A stretch of 64,000 nt of DNA from Enterococcus alishanensis (GCF_019218635.1 NZ_JAHUZB010000009.1:1-64000), one strand, 5' to 3'. Counted from the first letter of the stretch, positions 16,136-24,315 are shown. Notes: generated by a model from the letters alone, not told the origin. A program made the numbers and translations.

Positions 16136-16556
16136 CCTCGCTACAATTAGATAATTTAGTACCTACAGTTTTAAAAAAATAAACGACTGCAGTTTCTTTG
16201 TGATGTCGTATTTTACATAGATAATTTATTTATTTTTACTTGACACGTAGTAGGAATGTTTCGTTAGCAGAGTTAACTATTTACTACTTTTTTGATACAA
16301 TAAAATAAATAACTGTGGGATTATTTAGCTTTAAAATATCACTATCGTTAATAAATCTGTTAGAAGAATTTCATTCATTCCATTTGTAATAGTCGACTTA
16401 TTTATACTTTATTTGCTAGTCAACTCACTTTATATTTTTCTTTAGTACGTCCTCAATGTGTCTCGACGACATATTTAAATTGAACTCATCCACATTTAAC
16501 CTTTTATTTTTTATTCCCTTATCACTCTTTGCATAAAAACAGAAAGCAGGTTTTTT
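16136..16556. other. IS110 right flank and gene-free spacer
   Basis: No gene. The first about 80 bases probably include the right end of the IS110 relic. CGTTAGCAGAGTTAACTATT at about 16263 is a weak array-repeat-like stretch. The remainder is AT-rich upstream DNA of the GNAT gene. Confidence 0.45.
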
Positions 16557-17006
16557 ATGATTACTTTTAGAAAGATGAAAAAACAAGATGTCCCCGTACT
16601 ATACGACATAGCATTACGAGCGTTTCAACCTGACTACGAAAAATATGGCGTCTATCCACCACTACTAAAAACTGAAAAAAAAAGGTTTTTGCCACCACTT
16701 ATTTTTGGCAAAGTTATCCTAGCTGACGATAAAGAAATTGGTGGTGCTTTTGTTGTTCCTTTAAGAAAAAAGGGGGAAATCGGCGCTATTTTTATTGATC
16801 CTGACCACCAAAAAAAAGGTTACGGCAGACAAATTATGCTGGCAATTGAGAAGCAATATCCAAAAGTAAAACGATGGAAATTAGATACTCCGAGCGAAAA
16901 CTTTCACTTGCATCATTTCTATGAATCTCTGGGTTATAAAAAAACAGGTGAAATCAAAGACCCTAGAAGCGAGATGATTGGCTTTGTTTATGAAAAAACT
17001 ATATAG
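16557..17006 (+). CDS. GNAT family N-acetyltransferase
   Basis: 149 residues; AAAGCAGG lies 6 bases before ATG. 'MITFRKMKKQDVPVLYDIAL' is the first strand-helix. 'GEIGAIFIDPDHQKKGYGRQ' contains the acetyl-CoA pyrophosphate loop (Q-x-x-G-x-G). 'LDTPSENFHLHHFYESLGYK' is the last conserved motif. The acceptor is unknown. Confidence 0.9.
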   Translation: MITFRKMKKQDVPVLYDIALRAFQPDYEKYGVYPPLLKTEKKRFLPPLIFGKVILADDKEIGGAFVVPLRKKGEIGAIFIDPDHQKKGYGRQIMLAIEKQYPKVKRWKLDTPSENFHLHHFYESLGYKKTGEIKDPRSEMIGFVYEKTI

Positions 17007-17046
17007 TCTTTTTATATTCCGGAAAATATTTCTTTAGTCAGTTAAC

Positions 17047-17088
17047 TCTTCCACTTACTGACTCAGCTATAGACGACGGTAACGAACT
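17047..17088 (+). repeat. Array repeat, copy
   Basis: CTTCCACTTACTGACTCAG then CTATAGACGACGGTAACGA, 3' of the GNAT gene and just before the next promoter. Confidence 0.65.
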
Positions 17089-17148
17089 ATTCATTTTTTC
17101 CGACCAAGTATATAATTTATCTATATTGGTAATTAAGGAGATGACATA

Positions 17149-17802
17149 ATGAAAAGACGTCAAAATCAATTAATCAAAAAAGATAACAAACTATTTTTGA
17201 TATTTTCTATATTTACTTTGATTACTATTGTCTTAGTCGCATTTATTTTTCTATTTTCTTATAAACCTTCTTCAAATCAACAAATAACAAGTTATTCAAC
17301 AAACTCATCTATAAGGAACTCAACAAATAAATTACAGCAAAGCTCAAATAATGACAGTTCTCATACTACAAATGAATTTCCATATGAAGTCTCATTTCCC
17401 TCTGATAAAATTTTAGTAGGTCAATATAACGAATTTGGTTTCTCAGTAACCACCTATAAGAGTAATCAGTCTATTACTGTTGCGTATAATACAACAGATA
17501 GTGATAGCTACGGAGAACGCACAGGTCAAGTTGCTTCACTTACCCCTACTACAGTTTCCACACAAACAATTGCTGTTCGAGAATATGAAACCCAAAAAAA
17601 TGTCCATGTAAATACAGAATTGAAGTTAAGTGACGTAGAACATGCTGCAAGTATAGACTTTTTCACTCCATTTAACGGAAATGATACAAAAATATATGCA
17701 TATTACATGGACAATGGGAATATTGCACTAGCCTTTACGCCTGCAAATGCAGATTCTTATCAAGTTGTCGTATATCAGGTCGTTGAGCTTTCACTTAAAT
17801 AA
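17149..17802 (+). CDS. Membrane-anchored extracellular protein, unknown
   Basis: 217 residues; ribosome binding site AAGGAGATG. A short basic N-terminus is followed by one helix at about residues 15-40 ('LFLIFSIFTLITIVLVAFIF'), then a Ser/Asn/Thr-rich linker to about residue 75, then a beta-rich domain ('VGQYNEFGFSVTTYKSNQSI' ...). No lipobox. The topology suggests a type II anchored surface domain. No family recognised. Confidence 0.7.
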   Translation: MKRRQNQLIKKDNKLFLIFSIFTLITIVLVAFIFLFSYKPSSNQQITSYSTNSSIRNSTNKLQQSSNNDSSHTTNEFPYEVSFPSDKILVGQYNEFGFSVTTYKSNQSITVAYNTTDSDSYGERTGQVASLTPTTVSTQTIAVREYETQKNVHVNTELKLSDVEHAASIDFFTPFNGNDTKIYAYYMDNGNIALAFTPANADSYQVVVYQVVELSLK

Positions 17803-17924
17803 CTGATCTGAATAAAATTTAACATTTTGCTAAAGGCTGAGTCTGTGGATCAGTATTTTAGTGTGCTACAATATTTTCACGAATCTAATGTGTCTATTTT
17901 TCTATTATGAGAGAGGTTGGAAAT

Positions 17925-18404
17925 TTGAATAACTCACTGTGCTATATTAGTCAATTAACAAGTAGAACTCTGCAAAATATTAAATTCGAACATCAAAATA
18001 AAGATTATGAAGGATCTACTTTTTCTATCAGAAACTTTACTTTTCGTTGTCGTTTAGGCAAATTAACACCAAAAAAGAAAGGTTATTTCGTTGCTTTTTG
18101 GGAAAAAGATTCTGTAGGAAATAATCAAGCTTTTTCATTTCAAAACTACCCTAATAAATTGATTGTAGTAATCATCGATGACAGCTTATCTGGGCAATTC
18201 GTTTTTCCTAAGGAAATACTATTAAAGAAAAATATTTTAAAAAGTCCCGGCTCAAAAGGGAAAATGGCTATGCGAGTCTATCCAGATTGGGAAACTGACT
18301 TAAATACGAGTGCTACTAAAACACAAAATTGGCAATCAAAATATTTTATCGACACTTCATCGATTATAGATTCAGAAAAATTGAATACTCTTTATTATGA
18401 ATGA
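17925..18404 (+). CDS. MepB family protein
   Basis: 159 residues from TTG 17925, which has GAGAGG about 10 bases upstream; an ATG at 17907 lacks a site and is the alternative start. 'FTFRCRLGKLTPKKKGYFVA' with 'FWEKD', and 'GQFVFPKEILLKKNILKS' with 'KGKMAMRVYP', are MepB hallmarks. MepB is encoded beside the MepRA efflux system in staphylococci but its biochemical role is unknown. Here it stands alone. Confidence 0.85.
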   Translation: MNNSLCYISQLTSRTLQNIKFEHQNKDYEGSTFSIRNFTFRCRLGKLTPKKKGYFVAFWEKDSVGNNQAFSFQNYPNKLIVVIIDDSLSGQFVFPKEILLKKNILKSPGSKGKMAMRVYPDWETDLNTSATKTQNWQSKYFIDTSSIIDSEKLNTLYYE

Positions 18405-18417
18405 AATCAAATTTCGC

Positions 18418-18442
18418 AATCTTGGTGGTTAGCTGACTCGAT
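18418..18442 (+). repeat. Second array motif, copy 2
   Basis: ATCTTGGTGGTTAGCTGAC, directly 3' of the mepB-like gene. Confidence 0.5.
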
Positions 18443-18499
18443 TCATTCTAATTTTTTTGTGTTATATTATAATCATTAAAAATAGAAAGAAGTCTTTTT

Positions 18500-19045
18500 A
18501 TGTCGAAAGCAAAAGAATTTAAATATCCCCGTCAGTTTATTAATGGTGTCTGGTTAATTACGGCTGGGATAGCAACCCTTTTACTACTCATCCCGGTTCA
18601 AACAACACCCGTTTTTCTTCCTAACCCTATTTTTTTCATCATTGTCTATTCTCTTGGATTGTTTTGGCAATTAAATAAAAAAACTAGGGCAAAATTTAGT
18701 ATTCATCAAGGAACAAAACAACAAAATCGTTGGGCCAACTTTGCATTGATTTTATTGTTAGGTTTAGTTGCACTTTCGATTATTCCTTCAATCGGTCAGA
18801 CAAATCTCTCGGCTCCTCATGTTGTAACTATTTGGAGATTAATTTTTCTATCAGTGAGTATCCACTTTTTAGCCTTCACTCCGGTTCATGGAAAATTGAT
18901 GCTGATTCTTTCAATTCTTACTATTGTGAATGTTTTGATCAATTGGCAACTTTCTTTATCACTGAATTATCTTTTTTTAATTGATGGTTCAATAAAGATA
19001 ATAATTGGGATCATTTACGTTAAGGTATCTCCTATCAATTTTTGA
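18500..19045 (+). CDS. Multi-pass hypothetical membrane protein (181 aa)
   Basis: ATG with a weak site (AGAAAGAAG). About six hydrophobic segments, for example 'FINGVWLITAGIATLLLLIP', 'FALILLLGLVALSIIPSIG' and 'GKLMLILSILTIVNVLINW', arranged in pairs. It looks like other small Firmicutes membrane proteins with an N-terminal 'NGVWLI' segment. No function can be assigned. Confidence 0.7.
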   Translation: MSKAKEFKYPRQFINGVWLITAGIATLLLLIPVQTTPVFLPNPIFFIIVYSLGLFWQLNKKTRAKFSIHQGTKQQNRWANFALILLLGLVALSIIPSIGQTNLSAPHVVTIWRLIFLSVSIHFLAFTPVHGKLMLILSILTIVNVLINWQLSLSLNYLFLIDGSIKIIIGIIYVKVSPINF

Positions 19046-19255
19046 AAACCATTTATAGACTTTTCTAAGAAGTCACAATTTTTTTAGTGGCCTTTTATTA
19101 TATCTGTCTTTCAAGTCAATCCGGTGAGACTATGCAAGAAAGATTTTAGGATTAATTGTAATCAGTTTATTGTGTTTGTTTTCTCTAACTGTTAAACAAT
19201 CTATTTTCCCAGCATTATTTTTTTCTAAAAACTCCAACCAGTCTTCCCCAGTCAA

Positions 19256-19858
19256 TTAGTCAGTTGTATGGGTCACATCGTGATATGGATTATTTAATGT
19301 AAATTCCATTGCGTCATCTCTGTCATTAACGTGCTGTACCGGTACAGCTATCCCGCCAATCAAATCTACTACACTATCTGCATCTTCTTTTATTAAGAAA
19401 TGTTCTGCGTGAGTTTCGCTATTCAGATGGTCATTAATTAAGAATACCTGGCAAGTTCCATCTTCACCCCAATTCAAAAAATACATATTATTTACTTTTA
19501 CAATCCACTTAGATTCTTTTTCTACCTTATATCCATCTATCCATTCTTTAACGAATAATTCTTGATTTTTGTTGCTTTTTCTTCATTAACGTCGTCAAAG
19601 TCATCAAAAATTTGCAGCCAACTAGTTATTTTAAAACTTCTGTTCCAAGTCGTGTTTAATACTTTTCCTAAAAAAGATATGACCTATTTTTTCATTCTTC
19701 TATATAGTCTACGATAAATTGTGGGATTATTACTTTTCCTGGTGTTTGTATTCCTTTAATTATCTTAAGGGCATATAAAATACGAACCATTTCACTTGAG
19801 TAATTACTAGTATATTTACTCTTTTATTTTATTTTTCGATTGCTTCTTGCTTATTCAT
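19256..19858 (-). pseudogene. DUF1642-type phage gene relic
   Basis: AAAAGGAGAAATGT precedes 'MNKQEAIEK' at 19858. The frame then breaks by stops and shifts, but resumes as 'YSSEMVRILYALKIIKG', 'KVIIPQFIVDYIEE', 'NQELFVKEWIDGYKVEKESK' and finally 'MYFLNWGEDGTCQVFLINDH' to the stop at 19256. The order IPxFVxDWIE, QELF, W-DGYxVEKE is the DUF1642 layout of phage accessory proteins. At least three disruptions. Its opposite orientation to the block suggests debris from a prophage. Confidence 0.65.
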
Positions 19859-19939
19859 ACATTTCTCCTTTTCTGCCAAATTCATCATTACTGGACATTT
19901 TTTCCTAATCCATGTAACCTCATTTAAAGGAGTGATTTT

Positions 19940-20113
19940 ATGTTAAAAAGATTATTAACATCAGTTTGCGTAACATTAGTGTATCTTCTTGTATCCAACC
20001 TTGGAAATCTGTTCTTCGGAGTTAGTGAAACTTTCAGTTGGACGACAACACTATGGGAATCTTTATTTTTCTTTATCTTTATATTTTTGCTTTTACAGTT
20101 TAAAAAGAAATGA
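19940..20113 (+). CDS. Small two-helix membrane protein (57 aa)
   Basis: ATG preceded by AAAGGAGTGATTTT. Helix about residues 4-22 and helix about 40-54 ('SLFFFIFIFLLLQF'), ending in KKK. Overall resembles small YfeABCD-like membrane peptides only in shape; no family recognised. Followed by two array motifs. Confidence 0.6.
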   Translation: MLKRLLTSVCVTLVYLLVSNLGNLFFGVSETFSWTTTLWESLFFFIFIFLLLQFKKK

Positions 20114-20115
20114 TG

Positions 20116-20150
20116 CCTTCCGTTTATTGATTCATTTATATCCGTTGCTT
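20116..20150 (+). repeat. Array repeat, copy
   Basis: CTTCCGTTTATTGATTCAT then TTATATCCGTTGCTTC, directly after the stop of the 57-aa gene. Confidence 0.55.
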
Positions 20151-20154
20151 CTTT

Positions 20155-20175
20155 AGTCTTGGTGGGTAGCTGACA
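20155..20175 (+). repeat. Second array motif, copy 3
   Basis: TAGTCTTGGTGGGTAGCTGA; adjacent to a copy of the first repeat. Confidence 0.45.
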
Positions 20176-20205
20176 TGTCATACCTATCAAAAAGGAGATT
20201 TTTTG

Positions 20206-20508
20206 ATGTCAAATTTTGTTAATCCATTCATGGGCCTACTAAGCTTAATTCTGAATATCTCTGGAATCCAACTAATTCGTGGAAAATGGCTATTTCTTAT
20301 TGCCGGATATAATACGATGACAGAAAACGAAAAGAAACACTACAATGGTGACACTTTGGGTAAACTTGTAGGTTCATACTTGCTTGTTGTTTCTTTAGTA
20401 TGTCTTTTCTCTAAAGTCCTCCCTCTAAATTTCCAACTTATTATAATTGTTATATCAACTATTTTTATTTTGTTACTCAGTACCATTTCTACGAAAGGTA
20501 AAGTTTAG
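20206..20508 (+). CDS. DUF3784 family membrane protein
   Basis: 100 residues; AAAAAGGAG lies upstream of ATG 20206. 'RGKWLFLIAGYNTMTENEKK' is the family signature, between a first helix (about residues 8-24) and two further helices at about 50-70 and 75-93. Small integral membrane protein of unknown role. Encoded alone. Confidence 0.85.
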   Translation: MSNFVNPFMGLLSLILNISGIQLIRGKWLFLIAGYNTMTENEKKHYNGDTLGKLVGSYLLVVSLVCLFSKVLPLNFQLIIIVISTIFILLLSTISTKGKV

Positions 20509-20621
20509 CTAGTTATCTCTTTCTTTAATAGAATGTCCCGCATATTCATAAATTGGTTTTCACTCAGATTGTTTTCCCATATAATCAATTATATATACGA
20601 TTTAGAAAAGAGTTGGTTATA

Positions 20622-21047
20622 ATGAAAAATGAAAAACTGATTGTAAAACTGAGTTCCTTTTTAAATTTTTTTATTGGTATTGGAGCATTTGTAGGAAGTT
20701 TAATGGCGTTTATTCCAGCATTTCATGAAAGTATGGGCTTATCAACGGCCATGTTGCAAGATACTCCTTTTAAAACATTTCTAATTCCAGGTTTATTTTT
20801 ATTATTTATCTTAGGCGGTCTCAATATTCTTAACGGTATCTGTTACTTTACACGTCAGGTTGTTGCTTATTTCTTCTCATTTTTTATGGGAGTAATCTTA
20901 ATGATTTGGATTGTGATACAGTGCCTGCTGCTACAAATGTTACTGCCGATTCAGGCTATTTTTTTCCTATTGGGGTTCCTGCAAACATTTTGCAGTGTCT
21001 ATTCCATCAGAAAACGTCAATTAGTATTTCCTTCTTTAAACAAATAA
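20622..21047 (+). CDS. Four-helix hypothetical membrane protein (141 aa)
   Basis: ATG at 20622 is preferred; the longer frame from 20553 has no ribosome binding site. Helices: 'LSSFLNFFIGIGAFVGSLMA', 'FLIPGLFLLFILGGLNILNG', 'FSFFMGVILMIWIVIQCLLL' and 'IQAIFFLLGFLQTFCSVYSI'. A loop carries 'MLQDTPFKTF'. No enzymatic motif seen; family not named. Confidence 0.75.
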   Translation: MKNEKLIVKLSSFLNFFIGIGAFVGSLMAFIPAFHESMGLSTAMLQDTPFKTFLIPGLFLLFILGGLNILNGICYFTRQVVAYFFSFFMGVILMIWIVIQCLLLQMLLPIQAIFFLLGFLQTFCSVYSIRKRQLVFPSLNK

Positions 21048-21204
21048 AAAAATTGAGTAAAGTAGAAGGATATAGAGAAATTTCAAAAATCTTCATCCAA
21101 AAATATCTAAAATTTATTGATAATGAATACTTTCACCCAGAATAATTCTTCAAAAAGATTTCTAGCGATTTTAAAAAATAGAAAACGATATTGGAGGAAA
21201 ATTA

Positions 21205-21528
21205 ATGATTTCAATGGAACAATTTGACGAAGTAGAAATGAGAGTCGGTACAATTACAAATATTTCTTTGAATAAAAGAGCACGAAAGCCTGCGTATAAA
21301 GTTACAGTTGATTTAGGGGAATACGGTAGTAAAAATAGTTCTGCACAACTAACTAATTATGAGGCAGAAGAACTTATTGGTAAACAAGTAGTCTGCGTCT
21401 GCAGTTTTGCACCAATCAGAATTGGTGACGTTAAAAGCGAGATTAGAATACTAGGCAGTGATACAGATTCTGGCTGCATTTTACTAACATCATTAAGTAA
21501 AGTAAAAAATGGTAGTAAGATATTTTAA
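21205..21528 (+). CDS. csaA: CsaA-like tRNA-binding-domain protein (complete copy)
   Basis: 107 residues; GGAGG lies 7 bases before ATG. The OB-fold core 'FDEVEMRVGTITNISLNKRA', 'RKPAYKVTVDLGEYGSKNSS' and 'AQLTNYEAEELIGKQVVCVC' matches CsaA, a dimeric chaperone-like protein with a tRNA-binding-type fold. The last 61 codons and the terminator are nearly identical to positions 1-250. Which copy is ancestral cannot be told. Confidence 0.88.
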   Translation: MISMEQFDEVEMRVGTITNISLNKRARKPAYKVTVDLGEYGSKNSSAQLTNYEAEELIGKQVVCVCSFAPIRIGDVKSEIRILGSDTDSGCILLTSLSKVKNGSKIF

Positions 21529-21557
21529 CCTCAACAATTTTAAAAAAATATTTTTAA

Positions 21558-21594
21558 ATTACTGCTTGTCTTCTGACAGGCAGTTTTTTTTCTA
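21558..21594 (+). terminator. Terminator of csaA
   Basis: CTGCTTGTC / GACAGGCAG stem with TTCT loop and eight T; same as at 216-250. Confidence 0.88.
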
Positions 21595-21595
21595 C

Positions 21596-21643
21596 AATAG
21601 TTTCCATGTATAGACTCAGTTATCTCCCTCGTTAACGGAAATC
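21596..21643 (+). repeat. Array repeat, copy
   Basis: TTTCCATGTATAGACTCAG then TTATCTCCCTCGTTAACGGA and AA. TTTCC and GGAAA close the element. It follows the csaA terminator exactly as copy 1 does at 263. Confidence 0.65.
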
Positions 21644-21749
21644 AATTTTTTGATATATATATTTTAAAGAATAAGATAGCTTGACTTATTTTAATAATGA
21701 TGTAATATTTGATTAGCCGGCTAACTACTTTTCGGAAAGGAAGTTTTTT

Positions 21750-22292
21750 TTGGGATATTCAAACTTTTCAGATCGACCTAATATTGAAAGAATTGCTGCT
21801 ATAGCAAATAAATTCAACTTATCTAGTAATCCAGATTCTGTACATCTATATTTACAATTTCAACAAACCTACAGAGAAATTGAAAAAGAATACAATCAAT
21901 TACTAGAAAAATACAAATTAAGTGAGTCCAGATTCAGTATTTTAATGTTTTTATCCATTGCAGAAAATGAAAAGCTGTTGCCTTCAGAAATTGCGGATAA
22001 ACTTAATGTTACAAGACCAACTGCTAGTAAGTTAATAAAAGGTATGAACAGTAAAGGGTTAATAACTATTCAACAATCTTCAACGGATAAAAGAACGAGC
22101 TTTATAAAGATAACCTTAGAAGGTAAAAATTTACTTCAAACATTCTTACCCTATAACTATCAAGCGGTTGACAGTCTATTTGATGGATTTTCAGCAGAAG
22201 AAAGAAATCAGCTTTCTTATTTACTTGAAAAGCTAGCAAATAATAAAAGTAAATTAAAAAAATTGGAGGATACAAAACATGCAAACAGCTAA
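21750..22292 (+). CDS. MarR-family transcriptional regulator
   Basis: 180 residues from TTG 21750, seven bases after GGAAAGGAAG. The winged helix spans about residues 55-120: 'RFSILMFLSIAENEKLLPSE', 'IADKLNVTRPTASKLIKGMN' (recognition helix) and 'STDKRTSFIKITLEGK' (wing). The N-terminus is longer than usual. It overlaps the rhodanese-like gene by 14 bp, so the two are co-translated and the partner is likely its regulatory target or effector. Confidence 0.88.
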   Translation: MGYSNFSDRPNIERIAAIANKFNLSSNPDSVHLYLQFQQTYREIEKEYNQLLEKYKLSESRFSILMFLSIAENEKLLPSEIADKLNVTRPTASKLIKGMNSKGLITIQQSSTDKRTSFIKITLEGKNLLQTFLPYNYQAVDSLFDGFSAEERNQLSYLLEKLANNKSKLKKLEDTKHANS

Positions 22293-22647
22293 AATTGACC
22301 TACTTGAAACTTATTTAAGTCTATATATCAATCATTTTGAAGTCCTAAATCATATGGATACGAAAGACTCTCCATACGTGATTCTTGACGTAAGAAACGC
22401 ACCCAGCGCAGTTAAAAAGGATCAAATTAAAGGTGCTCTAGCCATCCCTGCTAAAGACCTACCTTCTAAAGTAAATGAATTAAATAAAGAAAAAACATAC
22501 GTAGCTTATGACTGGACTTCGGGTACTATTTTAGGAAAACAAGCCTTGTTAATTCTTTTAAAAGCAGGATTCAAAGCTTACGAACTTGGTGGCGCACTCG
22601 AGGGTTGGAAAGGTATGAAGCTGCCAATAGAAACTTTAAACGAATAG
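22279..22647 (+). CDS. Rhodanese-like domain protein lacking the catalytic Cys
   Basis: 122 residues; ATG lies inside the end of the marR frame, after TTGGAGG. 'YVILDVRNAPSAVKKDQIKG' and 'ALAIPAKDLPSKV' are the rhodanese CH2A-type motifs. 'KAYELGGALEGWKGMKLPIE' is the C-terminal motif. The active loop reads 'YDWTSGTILG' with Asp/Trp where Cys is expected, so sulfur transfer is unlikely. A sensing or binding role with the MarR protein is an inference. Confidence 0.85.
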   Translation: MQTAKIDLLETYLSLYINHFEVLNHMDTKDSPYVILDVRNAPSAVKKDQIKGALAIPAKDLPSKVNELNKEKTYVAYDWTSGTILGKQALLILLKAGFKAYELGGALEGWKGMKLPIETLNE

Positions 22648-22651
22648 TTTA

Positions 22652-22683
22652 GATTTAAACTACTTTTTTCAAGTAGTTTTTTT
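22652..22683 (+). terminator. Terminator of the marR-rhodanese pair
   Basis: AAACTACTT / AAGTAGTTT stem with a TTTTC loop and T run. Confidence 0.85.
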
Positions 22684-22759
22684 GCTAAATATTTCGTTAA
22701 TAGACTCCTATTGATATTGTTGATATATTTAAAGAAAAAAGAAATTGGAGTTGTTAAGA

Positions 22760-23026
22760 ATGAATATTAATGAGATTTCTTTATTCGCTTTATTCGGAAT
22801 AATAATTACGACTTTCTTTTTTCTACTTGCACTTTCTATCAATAGAACAAATGGATTATTTTTTTCACGATTACCAAAGCAATTCTTGAAGGATAGTAAT
22901 AACCCTCAATACGAGCTAGAACGAGAATTTGGAAAAAAATTCGTAGCTATTGTTTTTAAAATCTTCCCTCCCATTTTTCTTGGTTTTGTCTTCATTTTGA
23001 TTTTATCTTTCTTATTTCATCAGTAA
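22760..23026 (+). CDS. Two-helix hypothetical membrane protein (88 aa)
   Basis: ATG at 22760 follows TTGGAG; an upstream in-frame start overlaps that site. First helix about residues 6-27, a cytosolic loop with 'SRLPKQFLKDSNNPQYELER', second helix about 63-86. Family not recognised. Followed by an array repeat. Confidence 0.65.
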   Translation: MNINEISLFALFGIIITTFFFLLALSINRTNGLFFSRLPKQFLKDSNNPQYELEREFGKKFVAIVFKIFPPIFLGFVFILILSFLFHQ

Positions 23027-23030
23027 GTTC

Positions 23031-23073
23031 GCAATAGCTTCAGTTTACTGACTCATTTATATCTGTCATTTAT
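23031..23073 (+). repeat. Array repeat, copy
   Basis: CGCAATAGCTTCAGTTTACT then GACTCATTTATATCTGTCAT. Confidence 0.55.
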
Positions 23074-23128
23074 TTTTCTCTGATATAATTAAGTAAATCG
23101 GAATTTACTGTGAAAGGGGATAATTGTT

Positions 23129-23239
23129 ATGGAAAAAGAAATCAGAAAAAAATCCAAGGTAGGATGGTATTTGTTATGTTTATCTATTGGAGCAATTTTA
23201 GGGATTGTATTGTTTAATAAGATAGGGTGGATATTTTAA
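23129..23239 (+). CDS. Small membrane peptide (36 aa)
   Basis: ATG preceded by GAAAGGGGATAATTGTT. A basic N-terminus (MEKEIRKKSK) precedes one helix ('GWYLLCLSIGAILGIVLF') and a short tail. It is followed by hairpin AGTCAGT / ACTGACT and a T run (23266-23297). Family not recognised. Confidence 0.5.
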   Translation: MEKEIRKKSKVGWYLLCLSIGAILGIVLFNKIGWIF

Positions 23240-23617
23240 AACTGATAAATATAAATTGTCTACAGCGTGAGTCAGTCACTAGACTGACTTTTTTAATTCA
23301 GTAATCTCCGTCATTTATAGAATAAAATCAAAAATTTCTATATTTATAAAATTTTGAAAATATGATTAAATCAATGATTTTAAGCTTTTTTTGCTAATTT
23401 GTAAAACACATATATAGCGGTATTTAATGTTTTGCCTTATATTTTACCTAAGCTTAAACAGCTTTTTTTCTTTGAAAAGTATTCTATACTTACTAAGCCA
23501 GACAGCCTATCTGGCTTTTTTTTTCGCTGAAATGTTTCTTTAACTGATTTCTCTAAGCAAAAAAATCCCCTTTCTGGTAAAATTAAACTAAATATTATAT
23601 TAAACGGAGGGTTATCT
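23240..23617. other. Spacer with two hairpins and an array-repeat fragment
   Basis: Hairpin 23266-23297 ends the 36-aa gene. TTCAGTAATCTCCGTCATTT (about 23297) is a partial array repeat. Hairpin AGCCAG / CTGGCT with eight T (23499-23528) would end a transcript for which no gene remains. No open frame is seen between them. Confidence 0.5.
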
Positions 23618-23926
23618 ATGAAATTAAGTAACTCATTTGAAACCTTTGCTAAAGAAGCTCCTCAATATCAACAAGCTTTTGCACAATTAGTCGAAACATG
23701 GGGTAATATCAGCTCTTTAGAAGAGAAAACAAACCACTTAGCGTATCTCGCGGTTCTTGCAGCAACGGGAAAAACAAGTGGAATAGCTTTTCACGTCATG
23801 TTAGCCAAGAAAGCTGGCGCTAGTAAGGAAGAAGTAATTAGTGCTGTTCTTGTTGGTCTTCCAGCTATTGGAAATGAAGTGATTAGTGCATTACCAATTG
23901 TTGTAGAGGCATATGACAACAATTAA
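23618..23926 (+). CDS. Carboxymuconolactone decarboxylase-like (AhpD fold) protein without CxxC
   Basis: 102 residues; ribosome binding site ACGGAGG. 'EEKTNHLAYLAVLAATGKTS' and 'GIAFHVMLAKKAGASKEEVI' then 'SAVLVGLPAIGNEVI' match the CMD helical fold. The redox CxxC expected just before 'IAFH' is replaced by residues without Cys (KTSG). Peroxidase-type chemistry is therefore unlikely; a decarboxylase-like or binding role is possible. Confidence 0.85.
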   Translation: MKLSNSFETFAKEAPQYQQAFAQLVETWGNISSLEEKTNHLAYLAVLAATGKTSGIAFHVMLAKKAGASKEEVISAVLVGLPAIGNEVISALPIVVEAYDNN

Positions 23927-23937
23927 ATCTTTAGTCT

Positions 23938-23981
23938 TTAGAAAACGCTTAACTTGTGATCTTGAGTTAAGCGTTTTTTTC
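23938..23981 (+). terminator. Terminator of the CMD-like gene
   Basis: AAAACGCTTAACT / AGTTAAGCGTTTT stem with T run. Confidence 0.9.
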
Positions 23982-24315
23982 GCAATATCTCCCACTTAAC
24001 AATTTGGAAAGTATATTCAGTTGATTTGATGTTTATTGTAGGAAATATTGAATACTACTATCGCAATAGTTCAAATCTGCTTTAAAATACATGTTTCATC
24101 CACTTATTCATCCAAAAATTTCTAAAAAAAAGCATCTTTATCTATCATTAACTCATAAAGAAATGTAAGCTATAAGTTCCAAAATTCAGTTCTGAATAAA
24201 CTAGATTATTAACAAAAAGTTACCTCCCCTTAAATTATTTTTAAAAGTAGATTGTCTTTTCAAAAAGTAATCCATCGAGTCAGTGCCTAGCATATTCTTT
24301 TAATTTAAAATATCC
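23982..24315. other. Gene-free spacer at the end of the small-gene array
   Basis: Begins with CGCAATATCTCCCACTTAAC, which resembles the start of the array repeat. Nothing else recognised. The gene direction changes here. Confidence 0.4.

Noticed and set aside
1-23990. Classical integron with attC sites
   Set aside because: No integrase is in the window and the repeats lack clear RYYYAAC/GTTRRRY boxes. I keep only the weaker claim of a cassette-like array.
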